A DNA stretch of 64,000 nucleotides from Tetrapyrgos nigripes (taxonomy: Eukaryota > Basidiomycota > Agaricomycetes > Agaricales > Campanellaceae). The notes beneath the pieces were generated by a model that was given only the letters and a program-made list of their open reading frames with translations, searched no databases and was not told the DNA's origin. The stretch covers positions 1 through 64,000 of the forward strand of contig JAACJM010000118.1 in the NCBI GenBank assembly GCA_013368315.1, read 5' to 3'. Every line of letters starts with the position of its first letter. Position 1 is the first letter of the stretch. The position numbers and the translations under genes are program-made. Positions 1 to 11,215 of the stretch are shown here, in pieces.

Positions 1-480
1 AGTTGCTCCACGAATTCGTGGAGCAACTCAAGCTAAAGGTTCTCTTTGCTTCCAGGGAGAGTCTACACCTTCCATTAATCGAAAATCGACTTTGTCGTCG
101 CACCAGCGTCCCAGACACTACTACACCCCACAACCAACTTTCGCGGAAAGATTGCTCCACGAATTCGTGGAGCAACTCCAGCTAAAGGTTCTCCTTGCTT
201 CCAGGGAGAGTCTACACCTTCCATTAATCGAAAAATCGACTTTGTTGTCGCACCAGCATCCAAGATGCTACTACACCCCACAACCAATTTCGCGGAAGGA
301 TTGCTCCACGAATTCGTGGAGCAACTCCAGCTAAAGGTTCTCTTTGCTTCCAGAGAGAGTCTACACCTTCCATTAATCGAAAATCGACTTTGTTGTCGCA
401 CCAGCGTCCAAGACGCTACTACACCCCACAACCAATTTCGCGGAAGGATTGCTCCACGAATTCGTGGAGCAACTCCAGCT
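1..480. repeat. ~148-bp tandem repeat with palindromic core
   Basis: Units begin with a perfect palindrome centred on CCACGAATTCGTGG at about 2, 152, 300 and 448, giving a period of 148-150 bp. The first copy is a perfect 28-bp palindrome starting at base 1. Each unit also carries a shared stretch ending in a second small inverted repeat (AGCGTCC...GACGCT) at 105-119, 255-269 and 403-417. The fourth copy diverges after about 478. The array is cut by the window start, so the true copy number is unknown. No coding function is evident. Confidence 0.9.
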
Positions 481-481
481 G

Positions 482-525
482 TAGGTACTCTCTGGAGGGT
501 ATTCTCTGTACTCAGAGAGTACCTA
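482..525. repeat. Inverted repeat (hairpin) at repeat-array edge
   Basis: Arms TAGGTACTCTCTG and CAGAGAGTACCTA are complementary over 13 bp with a loop of about 17 bases. It lies immediately after the last palindrome of the tandem array and may mark its end. Confidence 0.6.
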
Positions 526-544
526 CAACTTCGTGTAATCAAGA

Positions 545-2960
545 ATGAAAGTTGTTTCTCAATAGTCTATATCACTACTAGTAGAAATTTATGTACATTG
601 TAATTTCGCTACCTTGCCTAATATACTTTTGTCCTTACCCTTTCACCTTGCCTGATTGTAAGCACTGGGGAAACTGCCCATAACATCACCCACTACTCCA
701 ATCAATCCTAAAATGTAGAGTGGTGAGTTACATCGTTAAACTTACAGAAGATATTTCAGTTAAATCCACATACTCTGAGTTGCAAAGAACAACACCAGAG
801 TGTTTCATTGTCTGAAGCCAGTGAAGGATGGTAGAATAGAACATGAGGTACAGCTTCAGTATTGCAGCAATAACGAAAACCGGATCCATCATGCAATAGG
901 CTATAGACAGTACTGTATTAAAGCTGTATAGCCTCACATATGGATTACAGGTACATACCTTCTTTGCTTCACGTTGTCGTTGTCATTGGCCCCAGGAGTC
1001 TACCATGCAGTATGCAGACCCGACCTTGGGGCAGCAGAAACGGTTGGGCCTTGACAACGTCATTGTTTGTTTGCCAGAAGCTTTTGGCAAACAAAACACA
1101 GTCAAATGTTGACATGTCCGTCCTTTCCTCTTAACTCTGCACCACCACCATCCCATCATCTCCCTCCCATCCTGGCCCTCAATCCTCCACCTGCTCAACA
1201 ACTCACCAGTACCTGGCCACAGTCCAACTACCATAATCTCCTCTCATTCACCTCCTACTCCCACCCTGGCTCTCCGACACTCACTTTTCTCCCCACTCAA
1301 CTTCCTCAGTGCCCGCCCTTCAGTCTAAACATGTAGTAGGCTTATGGTGAGCCCATTTCACTTAAAACTATCTACTTAAGACCATTACTGACGAAATTAT
1401 TGACCTACCACCTACTATGGTCAATGCCACACAAGAGGCTTGATGCTGTCTTTCCTGCATTTGATTTGGAGGACTTGGAGAGACTAGGGCAGTCAAGCTG
1501 TATGGAGAGGCTTGGCCACTCATCTTGTTGGTGAGTTTTCCCTTCTTCATTAGTACATTTTCTGTTCTCAGCTTTCTGCTGGTCACCTTTGGCAGTGATT
1601 CTTTTCTCATGTCTTTGTGTTGTTGTCACCTTTTTTACTTTTGCTTTCAACATTCACTCATATTGACCAGCATCCTACATATAGCAAGGAGCTACCCAAC
1701 CCGTCGATCCTAGCTTACATGTAGCTTCTCTGAAGCCCAGTTTACTCATCTCCTGTCCTCATCATTGACTTTTGCTACTTTCTTTCAAGTCCTCGTTTAC
1801 AATATCACATCCTTTAGACTGCCAAGGCATAACGACTGGGATATGTCTCCTCGGAGTGCAAGGTTGGGCAGTTCATCCTACTGGTGAGTTTTCTTTATTA
1901 TGCTACTTTGGTTTCAGCTTTGCGTCATTGCAAAAGGTGATGGTGTCTTTGTGTCATTCCCACCTTTTGCCTTTGCCTTCATACATTCACTAACATACTC
2001 TACAGTAATGACCATGCTCTATCCACCATGGCAATCCTTGCTCCCAGCTTATGTGTATTCAGTGCGTCCTCTTTTACTTGTCCGAACCCCAGTTTACTTA
2101 TTCTTCTTGTCCTCATCGTTGACATTTCCACTTCCATTCAATCATATATGCATTCCACCAACATAGAATATCCCAAGTGCACATATATGCACATACAGCC
2201 ACTTCTTCCATTTGCGGTAAGCTGTTCTTTTGATTTTTGGTATCCTCTTTTGCTCCCTGCCATGCTTTCGTGAGTCTTCCTCTTAATTCTTGCATAGGGC
2301 TCTCACTCAGTCTCTTTTTTTCTTTTCCCTCCTAGGATGCAAGTTGAGCATAATGTGGCAAGTTCTTGTCTGTTCTCCATCATTGTCATCTTAAATCCTC
2401 ATTTTGTTTCATCGCTAGATGAATGTTGTTCATTACATCTACCCATTGTATCATTAGAGTATTTCGATGTCCGTAGTAGTGGAAATATGATTATCTTGAT
2501 GCTTATAAATGATATCAATGTAAGAAATGAGAGCAAGGGCATGAGCCACTGCTTTGTTCAGTGTGATTGGTCCAGTTACAATCTAGTTACAATCCTCAGA
2601 ATCCAATAAAACCTGTAGAATAATTCTATGTACTAGAATCATTCTTCCAGTTACAATTGGGTTAGAATCTTCAGAATCAGGTTACAACCAGTACAATATT
2701 TCTATGTACTGGTATTATTCTTGTAGTTACAATGCTATCAGAATATATGTGATCAGTTCTAAAACCAATACAATCTACTAGAATGTTTCTAGCTATTCTT
2801 TGGTTTCCATACATTATATTCCAACTACAACCAGACATCATTTTGTGTGATGCTGTATACTTGAATGTTGTAAATCCTCTGTAATACGGGCTTGAATTAC
2901 TGGAAGATATACTGTAACTTCTTGTCACACTGAAATACTTCTGTATTTCTTGGCTGTATT
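545..2960. other. Non-coding stretch with weak internal repeats
   Basis: No convincing gene is visible. About 1500-1700 and 1860-2010 resemble each other (a GGTGAGTTTTC segment followed by similar T-rich sequence), suggesting an old duplication of about 370 bp. Around 2570-2790 a short motif containing CAGTTACAAT and TTCTATGTACT recurs at roughly 90-bp intervals. Open frames here are short and carry no recognised domain. Confidence 0.45.
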
Positions 2961-2964
2961 ATCC

Positions 2965-3300
2965 ATGTCACTCTGAAATGTTCCTGTAAGCCAACTTGTC
3001 TTACAGCAGTCTTACAGCATTGCTCTGAAAATTTCTGTAATACAAGGCAGACTACTTGTTGAATGGCTTGGTGTAAGGTTGCTGTAATACCTATGTAGGG
3101 CACCAGATCTACAGGGATTTGCCCTCTGAAATGTCCCTGTAATACAACCTGTCTTACAGCAGTCTTACAGCATTGCTCTGAAAAATTCTTCTCTCTGTAA
3201 TACATCTGTAATACAAGGTGGATTACTTATTGAATGACTTGTTGTAAGGTCACTGTGATACCTCTGTATGGCAGATGATTTACAGGGATTTGCCTCCAGT
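2965..3300. repeat. Two-copy ~155-170 bp tandem repeat
   Basis: Copy one starts near 2970 (CTCTGAAATGTTCCTGTAA) and copy two near 3125 (CTCTGAAATGTCCCTGTAA). Both continue through CTTACAGCAGTCTTACAGC and end near TACAGGGATTTGCC. The copies differ by substitutions and small indels. Short frames across it are repeat shadows. Confidence 0.8.
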
Positions 3301-4740
3301 GACATCTGGGAGTCCACTACATTATCATACCCATTGTCCCTACACCACCATTCAGAGAATACGGCTGCGCTGAAACCAAGCAAAAATTGCTGAATTGTGT
3401 AATACCATGCACTTCCCCATTATGGATGACAATGATGATGTCACTACAACCATGTCATCTTCCCTTATTTGGTAGGAGCGTGCTTAATCTGCGCCCTTTG
3501 AAATGTCAGCCATTCCCATCTGGACAGTATATAAGGTTTTTCTCAACACGCCATCCCTCCCTTTCCCTTCCCTCCCTCCATTCAGCTACTCAGCTGTGTC
3601 TCTTTATGTGTGAAGGTATCACAGCACTTTGTACGGCAAGATGCACTTCGTTTCGTCTAAAGGGCAAGCGCATTGAAAATATGTCGGTGTGGGCCACTGT
3701 ACACAGTGGCAGGTACGAGTCCTCATCCCATTGGACCAAATGCAATAGACTCTGGCGAGGTAGATGTGGGGCACTGGTTACTGGTTTGTTGCTCAACGAA
3801 AGTTGATGGAGAATTTGCGGAGAAGCTTGGTGCCGAGTCTGCCAAGCTGACGGAATAGGATATATTTTCCCAGGATATGAAAAATGCGGCCATTTGAGCT
3901 CACAATAAGACTTGTCCTATAAATAGGACTCATAATCTGAGCCAAGACATGGTGGGCCGTCTCCAGCGCATAGTGACACAAAGCACACTAGGCTTCCCAG
4001 TAAGTCTTTCCATCATTATCTCCCGCATCTTATTCACATACTTACGTGTTTTGCCTTGACAGCCCCATCTAGAGGTGTGTATAGGCACTTTTGGCGTGCT
4101 GTCCAGTTTGTCTATTGTAGTCATTGTTTGTTGCTGGTTTGTGTTACTGTCTCTATGTCATCATATGCCTAGGCTCTAGTGTACCTGCTTGTAAAATTGT
4201 GTAGTTGCTAATTTAATGATTATTACACTCAATCATCCTGACATTTGTGTGGCAACCAAATCTACACAACAGTTGGCAGCAGTTGGCGTTGCGTAAGCTC
4301 TCTTGTGTCTAAAGAGTGTAGTTTTAATTTGAACTTTTATCATTGAACAGATCTTTTTGCTTTTGTTAAATCATACACTCTTGCCAGTACTAACTGCATT
4401 CTGGGGCTTATATGCTACTATAAGCTTTCAAAATAGTTTTGCAAACTTATAACTACCTACAAGCCCAAATATAATTATGTTGATTATGTGGCCTTGAGAG
4501 CAGCAAATAGCTTTTGGTACATGTATGGGCAGATGATACCCAGTACAATTATGATCAATCCATGCTTTCTAAGAACAATAATAATTTTGGATTTCTGAAA
4601 TACTTTTGACTATTGTACGCTCATAGATGAAAATCACCTTCCCTTTTGAGCCTTTACAAGATCCCTAACCCTTTTGGTCTCTTATCTCCCATTAGGGCTC
4701 TAGTAAGCACCTATCAGGGCTTACATTAAGCTGGACATTT
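3300..4740. other. Unassigned intergenic region
   Basis: Apart from the TATA-like site at 3528, nothing can be assigned. Sequence around 4190-4320 contains AACAGTTGGCAGCAGTTGGC, which could be the inner edge of an old LTR and primer-binding site, but no partner LTR or internal coding region supports that. Confidence 0.3.
3528..3534 (+). promoter_or_regulatory. TATA-box-like element
   Basis: TATATAA is followed by a pyrimidine-rich leader (3550-3600), as in many basidiomycete core promoters. No convincing coding sequence follows: the downstream frame at about 3670-3858 is short and unrecognised. This may be the relic of a dead gene. Confidence 0.3.
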
Positions 4741-4742
4741 TT

Positions 4743-5175
4743 GTGATGCAAATGCTAGAACAGTACCTTCAAATTTTTGTCAACTACAAACAAAATAATT
4801 GGGATAAGTTACTCCCCTTGGCTGAATACGCTTACAATGACGCCCCACATGCCACCACTACTGTGTCCCCTTTCTTCACAAATAAAGGATTTCATCCAAG
4901 ACTCACCTTTGCCATCAGAAGTATATCCAACCATGCTGCACACCAAAAGGCTTCGGAAATGTCTGAGATCCACACTTATTTGAAGATGCAGATCGAAAAG
5001 GTTAACAAAGGATTGAGACGAAATGCTGACCACAAACAAAGTGAGATCCACAATGATTTCAAGGAGGGAAACTACGTATGGCTCCATGCTAGGAATATCA
5101 ATACAAAAAGACCTGTGAAAAATTAGACTATAAGTACTTAGGACCATTCAAAATATTTAGCAAAGCGGGGTCCCA
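4743..5175 (+). pseudogene. Ty3/gypsy integrase fragment
   Basis: This is a remnant of a Ty3/gypsy Pol polyprotein, the C-terminal half of integrase, which inserts retroelement cDNA into the genome. The 127-residue frame reads QMLEQYLQIFVNYKQNNW, then LLPLAEYAYNDAPHATT and SPFFTNKGFHP, the conserved post-catalytic region of chromoviral integrases. The reading ends at a stop at 5124, but homologous sequence (LDYKYLGPFKIFSKAG) resumes in another frame just after it, so a one-base frameshift is present. Everything upstream (protease, RT, RNase H, catalytic D,D and E) and any LTR is missing. The fragment is certainly inactive. Confidence 0.85.
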
Positions 5176-5329
5176 GATCACACACTCGAACACAACAAGA
5201 CAATCAGCAAGTAACATTGAGACATGGACATTGTCTCAAACTCGCATGGACATCTCTGAAGGACGAAGCCAAGTTCAAGACATGAGGATAGTGAAAATAC
5301 AACATCAGTAGGTAACAAGTAGCCAAGAT

Positions 5330-5894
5330 TAGGGCTCAGCACGGGTACGGGTACCAAACACAGCCACACCCGCCGGATACGGATACTCCCGGATACGGGT
5401 TTAAGTTTTGAGAAGACTTAATACCCGTGGATACTTCAAAAAACTCGAATTTTTCTATCTAAACTTCTAAATAATATTAATATAGTGTACCTATCATAAA
5501 TACATACTATTGGTTGTGCTTTGCAGTGTCTTTGAGGCCAGAAACATACGAGAGTAAGTGCCACATCCAAATACAGATGCTGCCACATGGCGTTCCCATG
5601 GCCAAACTGTGGCTGAAATTGCAGAAAGTCGAAGATTCATCTAAAAAAGCAGCAAAACACTTGCTCAAAAAATATTTTAGAAAGTAATCATCATACACTA
5701 ATCCGTATATAGCTTCTGCAAGAAGTACAGAGCACTAATTTTGCGAAATACCTGCAGAAAACCCGCGGGCGGATACTCCGGATACGGATTACCCGAGGTC
5801 AATTACCTGCCGGATACTGGTTTGACTTTTGGAAACACAATTACCCGTGGGTCCAGATACGGATTAGCCACGGGTATACCCGTGCTGAGCCCTA
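5330..5894. mobile_element. Non-autonomous hAT-type element (MITE) 1
   Basis: A 565-bp element with perfect 18-bp terminal inverted repeats beginning TAGGGCTCAGCACGGGTA. It is flanked by a perfect 8-bp target duplication, GCCAAGAT, at 5322-5329 and 5895-5902. An 8-bp duplication and a TAGGG-type terminus are typical of hAT transposons. Subterminal regions repeat GGATACGG/CCGTATCC and ACCCGTGG-like motifs, as transposase-binding sites would. It has no transposase frame, so it would need an autonomous partner in trans. Confidence 0.9.
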
Positions 5895-5902
5895 GCCAAG
5901 AT

Positions 5903-6504
5903 GAGGACAGCAGAGATTTGGAGGGAATAGGACAAAAGATGAGATCAGAAAGATGATACAAATGGATAATACAGAAGGGGAATGAGGGAATGAAGATGAT
6001 TGGAGGGATACCTAAGAAACTAGATAATAGGACGCGGGGTGAAGAGACCACCCCTAATTCAAAATTTAACCATATAAGTATGCACTGGGGACCTTAAGTC
6101 CTCAGTCCATTATTTTGTAAATTCCTACATACAGTTAATCTATTCTTCAGTCATACTTAAAACTCCACTTGTCCATCTCCAGAGCCCAGCATATCTCCAT
6201 GCCACTCATCACTTATGTTGTCAGGGACGCCTACCTCTTATCAACGCAATCATTATTATTCAAGTCCCATCTCAGCTCACTAACTCACTCACCATCTTCT
6301 CGTCCACATATGTATACTCAGCATCCTCTTCACTAAGCGTCCCAACATCCAAATCAATATCTGAATCCTCAATCTCATTACCCAAGCCCAATTGTTGTAG
6401 TAGTTGTTGAGCTGCTTAAGCGGTCCCTTACATACAAATTAAGAATACTTACAACATTTCTATTACTATCCCAATAAGGTCTTTGTATGTATCTTAACAC
6501 AGAG
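5903..6504. other. Unassigned spacer
   Basis: No gene, repeat or regulatory feature is recognised between the hAT-type element and the satellite. The short open frames on both strands lack domains or consistent splice signals. Confidence 0.4.
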
Positions 6505-9165
6505 GCAAAACCTGGGGGTAAGTGACATTGGCATGGCCATTGGAGGTGGAGAACAGGGTTTTCAACCAAATAAAGATAACTAGTTATCACGAAAACATTA
6601 CCAGTGGACTCGCAGGGGTCAATAACATAGGGGTAGGTTATGCCGCTTTAGGTGCTGGAGGTGGAGAGAGGGTGAATATGGGCAGTCATTTGTATTCAAG
6701 CCAAAGACAGCAACTAGGCATCTCGAGAATGTTACCAACAGACTTGCAGGGGTAAATAACTAGGGGGTAAGTGACATTGGCATGGCCATAGGAGGTGGGG
6801 AACAGGGCTCAGTATAGGGGAGGGAGTGACTATAGGCAGTTGTTTGTTTTCAACCCAGAAAAGGAAACTAGGCATCACAAAAACATTACCAGTGGACTCA
6901 TAGGGGTCAATAACCTAGGGGTAGATCATACCAGCTTAGGTCCTGGAGGTGGGGAACAGGGCTGAAGGGGAGAGAGGTGTGGAGAGAGGGTGAATATGGG
7001 CAGTCATTTGTTTTCAAGCCAAGGATGGCAACTAGGAATCTCAAAAATGTTACCAACAGACCCACAGGGTTCAATTACCAAGGGGTAGGTGACATTGGCA
7101 TGGCCATCAGAGTATAGGAGGGGGGGTGACTATAGGCAGTTGTTTGTTTTCAACCCAAAAAAGGAAACTAGGCATTGCAAAAACATTACCAGTGGACTCA
7201 TAGTGGTCAATAACCTGGGGGTAGGTCATGCTAGCTTAGGTCCTGGAGGTGGGGAACAGGGCTGAAGGGGAGAGAGGTGTGGAGAGAGGGTGAATACAGG
7301 CAGTCATTTGTTTTCAAGCCAAAGATGGCAACTAGGAATCTCAAAAATGTTACCAACAGACTCACAGGGGTCAATAACCAGGGGGTAGGTGACATTGGCA
7401 TGGCCATCAGAGGTGGGGAGCAGGGCTCAGTATAGGAGAGGGGGGGGTAACTATAGGCAGTTGTTTGTTTTCAACCCAAAAAAGGAAACTAGGCATTGCA
7501 AAAACATTGGCAGTGGACTCATAGGGGTCAATAACCTGGGGGTAGGTCATGCCAGCTGAGGTTCTGGAGGTGGGGAACAGGGCTGAAGGGGGGAGAGGTG
7601 TGGCAGTCATTTGTTTCAAGCCAAAGATGGCAACTAGGCATCTCAAAAATGTTACCAACAGACTTGCAGGGGTCAATAACAGGGGGTAGGTGACATTGGC
7701 ATGGCCATTGGAGGTGGGGAGCAGGGCTCAGTATAGGGGAGGGGGTGACTATAGGCAGTTGTTTGTTTTCAACCCAAAAAAGAAAACTAGGCATCACAAA
7801 AACATTACCAGTGGACTCGTAGGGGTCAATAACCTCAGGGTAGGCCATACCAGCTTAGGTCCTGGAGGTGGGGGACAGGGCTGAAGGGGAGAGAGGTGTG
7901 GAGAGAGGGTGAATATGGGCAGTCATTTGTTTTCAAGCCAAAGACGGCAACTAGGCATCCCAAAAATGTTACCAACAGACTCACAGGGGTCAATAACCAG
8001 GGGGTAGGTGACATTTGCATGGCAATTGGAGGTGGGGAACAAGGCTCAGGATAGGGGGGGGGGTGACTATAAGCAGTTGTTTGTTTTCAACCCAAAAAAG
8101 GAAACTAGGCATCACAAAAATGTTACCAGTGGACTTGTAGGGGTCAATTACCTGGGGGTAGGTCATGTCAGCTTAGGTCCTGGAGGTGGGGAACAGGGCT
8201 GAAGGGGGGAGAGGTGTGCAGAGAGGGTGAATACAGGCAGTCATTTGTTTTCAAGCCAAAGATGGCAACTAGGAGTCTCAAAAATGTTACCAACAGACTC
8301 ACATGGGTCAATAACCAGGGGGTAGGTGACATTGGGATGGCCATAGGAGGTGGGGAACAGGGCTCAGTATAGGGGAGGGGGTGACTATAGGCAGTTGTTT
8401 GTTTTCAACCCAAAAAAGGAAACTAGGCATTGCAAAAACATTACCAGTGGACTCGTAGGGGTCAATAACCTGGGGGTAGGTCATGCCAGCTGAGGTCCTG
8501 GAGGTGGGCAACAGGGCTAAAGGGGACAGAGGCATGGAGAGAGGGTGAATACAGGCAGTCATTTGGTTTCAAGCCAAAGATGGCAACTAGGAATCTCAAA
8601 AGTGTTACCAACAGACTTGCAGGGGTCAATAACCAGGGGGTAGGTGACATTGGCATGGCCATTGGAGGTGGGGAGCAGGGCTCAGTATAGGGGAGGGGGT
8701 GACTATAGGCAGTTGTTTGTTTTCAACCCAAAAAAGGAAACTAGGCATCACAAAAACGTTACCAGTGGACTCGCAGGGGTCAATAACCTGGGGGTAGGTC
8801 ATGCCAGTTTAGGTCCTGGAGGTAGGGAACAAGGCTGAAGGGGGGAGAGGTGTGGAGAGAGGGTGAATATGGGCAGTCATTTGTTTTCAAGCCAAAGATG
8901 GCAACTAGGCATCTTGAAAATGTTACCAACAGACTCACAGAGGTCAATAACCAGGGGGTAGGTGACATTGGCATGGCCATTGGAGGTGGGGAACAGGGCT
9001 CAGTATAGGGGGGGGTGACTATAGGCAGTTGTTTGTTTTCAGCCCAAAAAAGGAAACTAGGCATCACAAAAACGTTACCAGTGGACTCGCAGGGGTCAAT
9101 AACCTGGGGGTAGGTCATGCCAGCTTAGGTCCTGGAGGTGGGGAACAGGGCTGGATGAGGGGGGG
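6505..9165. repeat. Satellite array, ~300-320 bp dimeric unit
   Basis: About nine copies are marked by GGTAGGTGACATTGGCATGG near 6515, 6765, 7084, 7385, 7686, 8005, 8322, 8640 and 8958. Each unit is two related halves of about 150 bp: one has TGTTTGTTTTCAACCC and one CATTTGTTTTCAAGCC, each followed by an AGGGGTCAATAACC block. Unit length varies mainly by insertion or loss of a GAAGGGGAGAGAGGTGTGG block. The recurring 60-110 aa frames on both strands are repeat shadows, not genes. Confidence 0.95.
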
Positions 9166-9194
9166 GCTGTCATAATGGGCAATATGGTGGGTGG

Positions 9195-10240
9195 AATAAG
9201 TCTTAGACTTGGTCGACTAACTTGGTCGACTAACTTGGTCGACCGACTTTCTACACACTGCAAACTCAAATAAAACATCTCTAATAATCACTTAGATCGT
9301 TTTTATGAAGTAATAAAGCCATTACTGATGCTAGGAAGTGGTCAGATGTGCTGGTCACCAGCACTGGAGTTGGTCGACTAACTTGGTCGACCAACTTTCT
9401 ACACCTGCAAACAAAAACAAAAACATCTCTAATCATCACTGAGATAGTTTTTACAAAGTAATAAAGCCTCTACTGATGGTAGAAAGTGGTCAGATGTGCT
9501 GGTCGACCAGCACTGGAGTTGGTCGACAAGTCACGGGACTTGGTCGACTAACTTGGTCGACCAACTTTCTACACACTGAAAACTCAAATAAAAACATCTC
9601 TAATCATAACTTATAGTTTTTATAAAGTAATAAAGCCATTACTGATGCTAGGAAGTGGTCAGACATCTTGGTCGACCAGGACTGGAGTTGGTCGACCAAG
9701 TCACGGGACTTGGTTGACTAACTTGGTCGACTAACTTGGTCGACCAACTTTCTACACACTGCAAACTCAAATAAAAACATCTCTAATCATAACTTATAGT
9801 TTTTATAAAGTAATAAAGCCATTACTGATGCTAGGAAGTGGTCAGACATCTTGGTCGACCAGGACTGGAGTTGGTCGACCAAGTCACGTGACCTGGTCGA
9901 CTAACTTGGTCGACCAACTTTCTACACACTGCAAACTCAAATAAAAACATCTCTAATCATAACTTATAGTCTTTATAAAGTAATAAAGCCATATTACTGA
10001 TGCTAGGAAGTGGTCAGACATCTTGGTCGACCAGGACTGGAGTTGGTCGACCAAGTCACGGGACTTGGTCGACTAACTTGGTCGACTAACTTGGTCGACC
10101 AACTTTCTACACACTGCAAACTCACATAAAAGGTCTCTAATGAACCCTTAGATAGTTCTTATAGAGTAATTAAGATAATACTAAGGTTTTGAGCCCATGT
10201 TGGACCAACAGTTGGTCGACCAAGTCATCCGTGAGAAAAC
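9195..10240. repeat. Satellite array with TTGGTCGACCAA palindromes
   Basis: Six to seven units are marked by AACTTTCTACAC at about 9247, 9404, 9565, 9746, 9922 and 10103, giving periods of about 157-181 bp. Each unit has an A/T-rich body (AAACTCAAATAAAAACATCTC, GTAATAAAGCCATTACTGATG) between clusters of GGTCGAC. Over twenty GGTCGAC sites occur, many as the 12-bp palindrome TTGGTCGACCAA. It abuts the other satellite, so the two form a compound block of about 3.7 kb. Confidence 0.95.
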
Positions 10241-10490
10241 TTTTGACAGGTCTCCTGGTCATACCAAATCCTGTCTACTGGCCACAAACTATAATTATAT
10301 CAAAAACTAAGTATACCTGGTTCATCCCATGGACTATAGCTACCTGCTGATATCCACAAATGTCCCAATATTTTTTGCAAAATTTGTAAAGTGACAGCAC
10401 AGAACACTAAAATGTAAATACATACGGTCCTGTTTCTATCAAGAGTTACAGTCTATGCGATTGTTTCATTCATGGGCAACTTGCTGCAAT

Positions 10491-10582
10491 CCCCGACTCT
10501 CTTTCAGAGAGAAGGCCTAGTGGGGTCAAAACGTCCGACATCAATAAGAATACTCCTAAATAAAGAGGCGGGAGAGTCGGGG
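10491..10582. repeat. 12-bp inverted repeat
   Basis: TCCCCGACTCTC at about 10491 pairs perfectly with GAGAGTCGGGGA at about 10571. The roughly 92-bp span sits just upstream of the tRNA-like sequence and could be part of the same small element. Confidence 0.5.
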
Positions 10583-10599
10583 ACCGCGTACGCACTTGC

Positions 10600-10676
10600 A
10601 ACGCGCTAGAATTGGTTAGCGCATCTGAACAGATACCTGTATTGGTTGGTCGCAGGTTCAAATCCTGCAGTAGCCT
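10600..10676 (+). other. tRNA-like sequence (Pol III box A/B relic)
   Basis: A D-arm-like stem (GCGC ... GCGC around TAGAATTGGTTA) is followed, at tRNA-like distance, by a perfect T-arm GCAGG-TTCAAAT-CCTGC containing a consensus B box. No 5' acceptor strand pairs with the 3' AGTAGCC, and the anticodon arm does not fold normally. It is therefore more likely a tRNA pseudogene or the head of a tRNA-derived SINE than a working tRNA. Confidence 0.4.
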
Positions 10677-11215
10677 CTGGCTAAAGCTTCATGTTTTGCT
10701 CGTTCAATTTTTATTTGCATTATTGTATCCTCTACTAACTCTCATTCCTTTTCTTCATGTCGGACTTAATGCAATTGTTCACATGCTCCTCGCTGTGCCT
10801 GTACGCGACTGAGGTTTCGTAGACGGTACAGCTTTACCGGTATAATCACATCCGTCCAATACCCCTACACCATATACAGTATGGTGCCCAGCCCTAAAAG
10901 ACCCTGACAACAGTAAAATACTGGGAGAAGATCTCGGGAGACACTGGTTTTATTAAGTACTATGTATTATATCCTCAATTCATTTTCTCTGCTTTCACTC
11001 ATCTTCACATCTACATTTCGCGATCTCGGATGTGGACCTATCCCACCTCTTGATATATGATCCACCTCTCCTCTTAATCTTCATCACCAATTATCTCCTC
11101 TGCGCTCATGGACCAATATTTCGACTTTCAACAAGCCAGTATGTTCTATTCATATTTATTTCTCACCCATTCCTGCTCCTATATCATTGTCTGGAAACCT
11201 GCTTGATGCTCTTCA

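Noticed and set aside
75..603. Frames of up to 155 codons over the first array
   Set aside because: Translated tandem repeat; the same peptide recurs every unit.
3387..3858. Possible gene after the TATA box at 3528
   Set aside because: Frames overlap the TATA box or start at non-ATG codons; no domain found.
6522..9278. Multiple 60-110 aa frames on both strands
   Set aside because: They repeat with the satellite period and have no independent coding signal.
6505..10240. CRISPR-like array
   Set aside because: Units are long satellites without short constant repeats and unique spacers, and the genome is eukaryotic.
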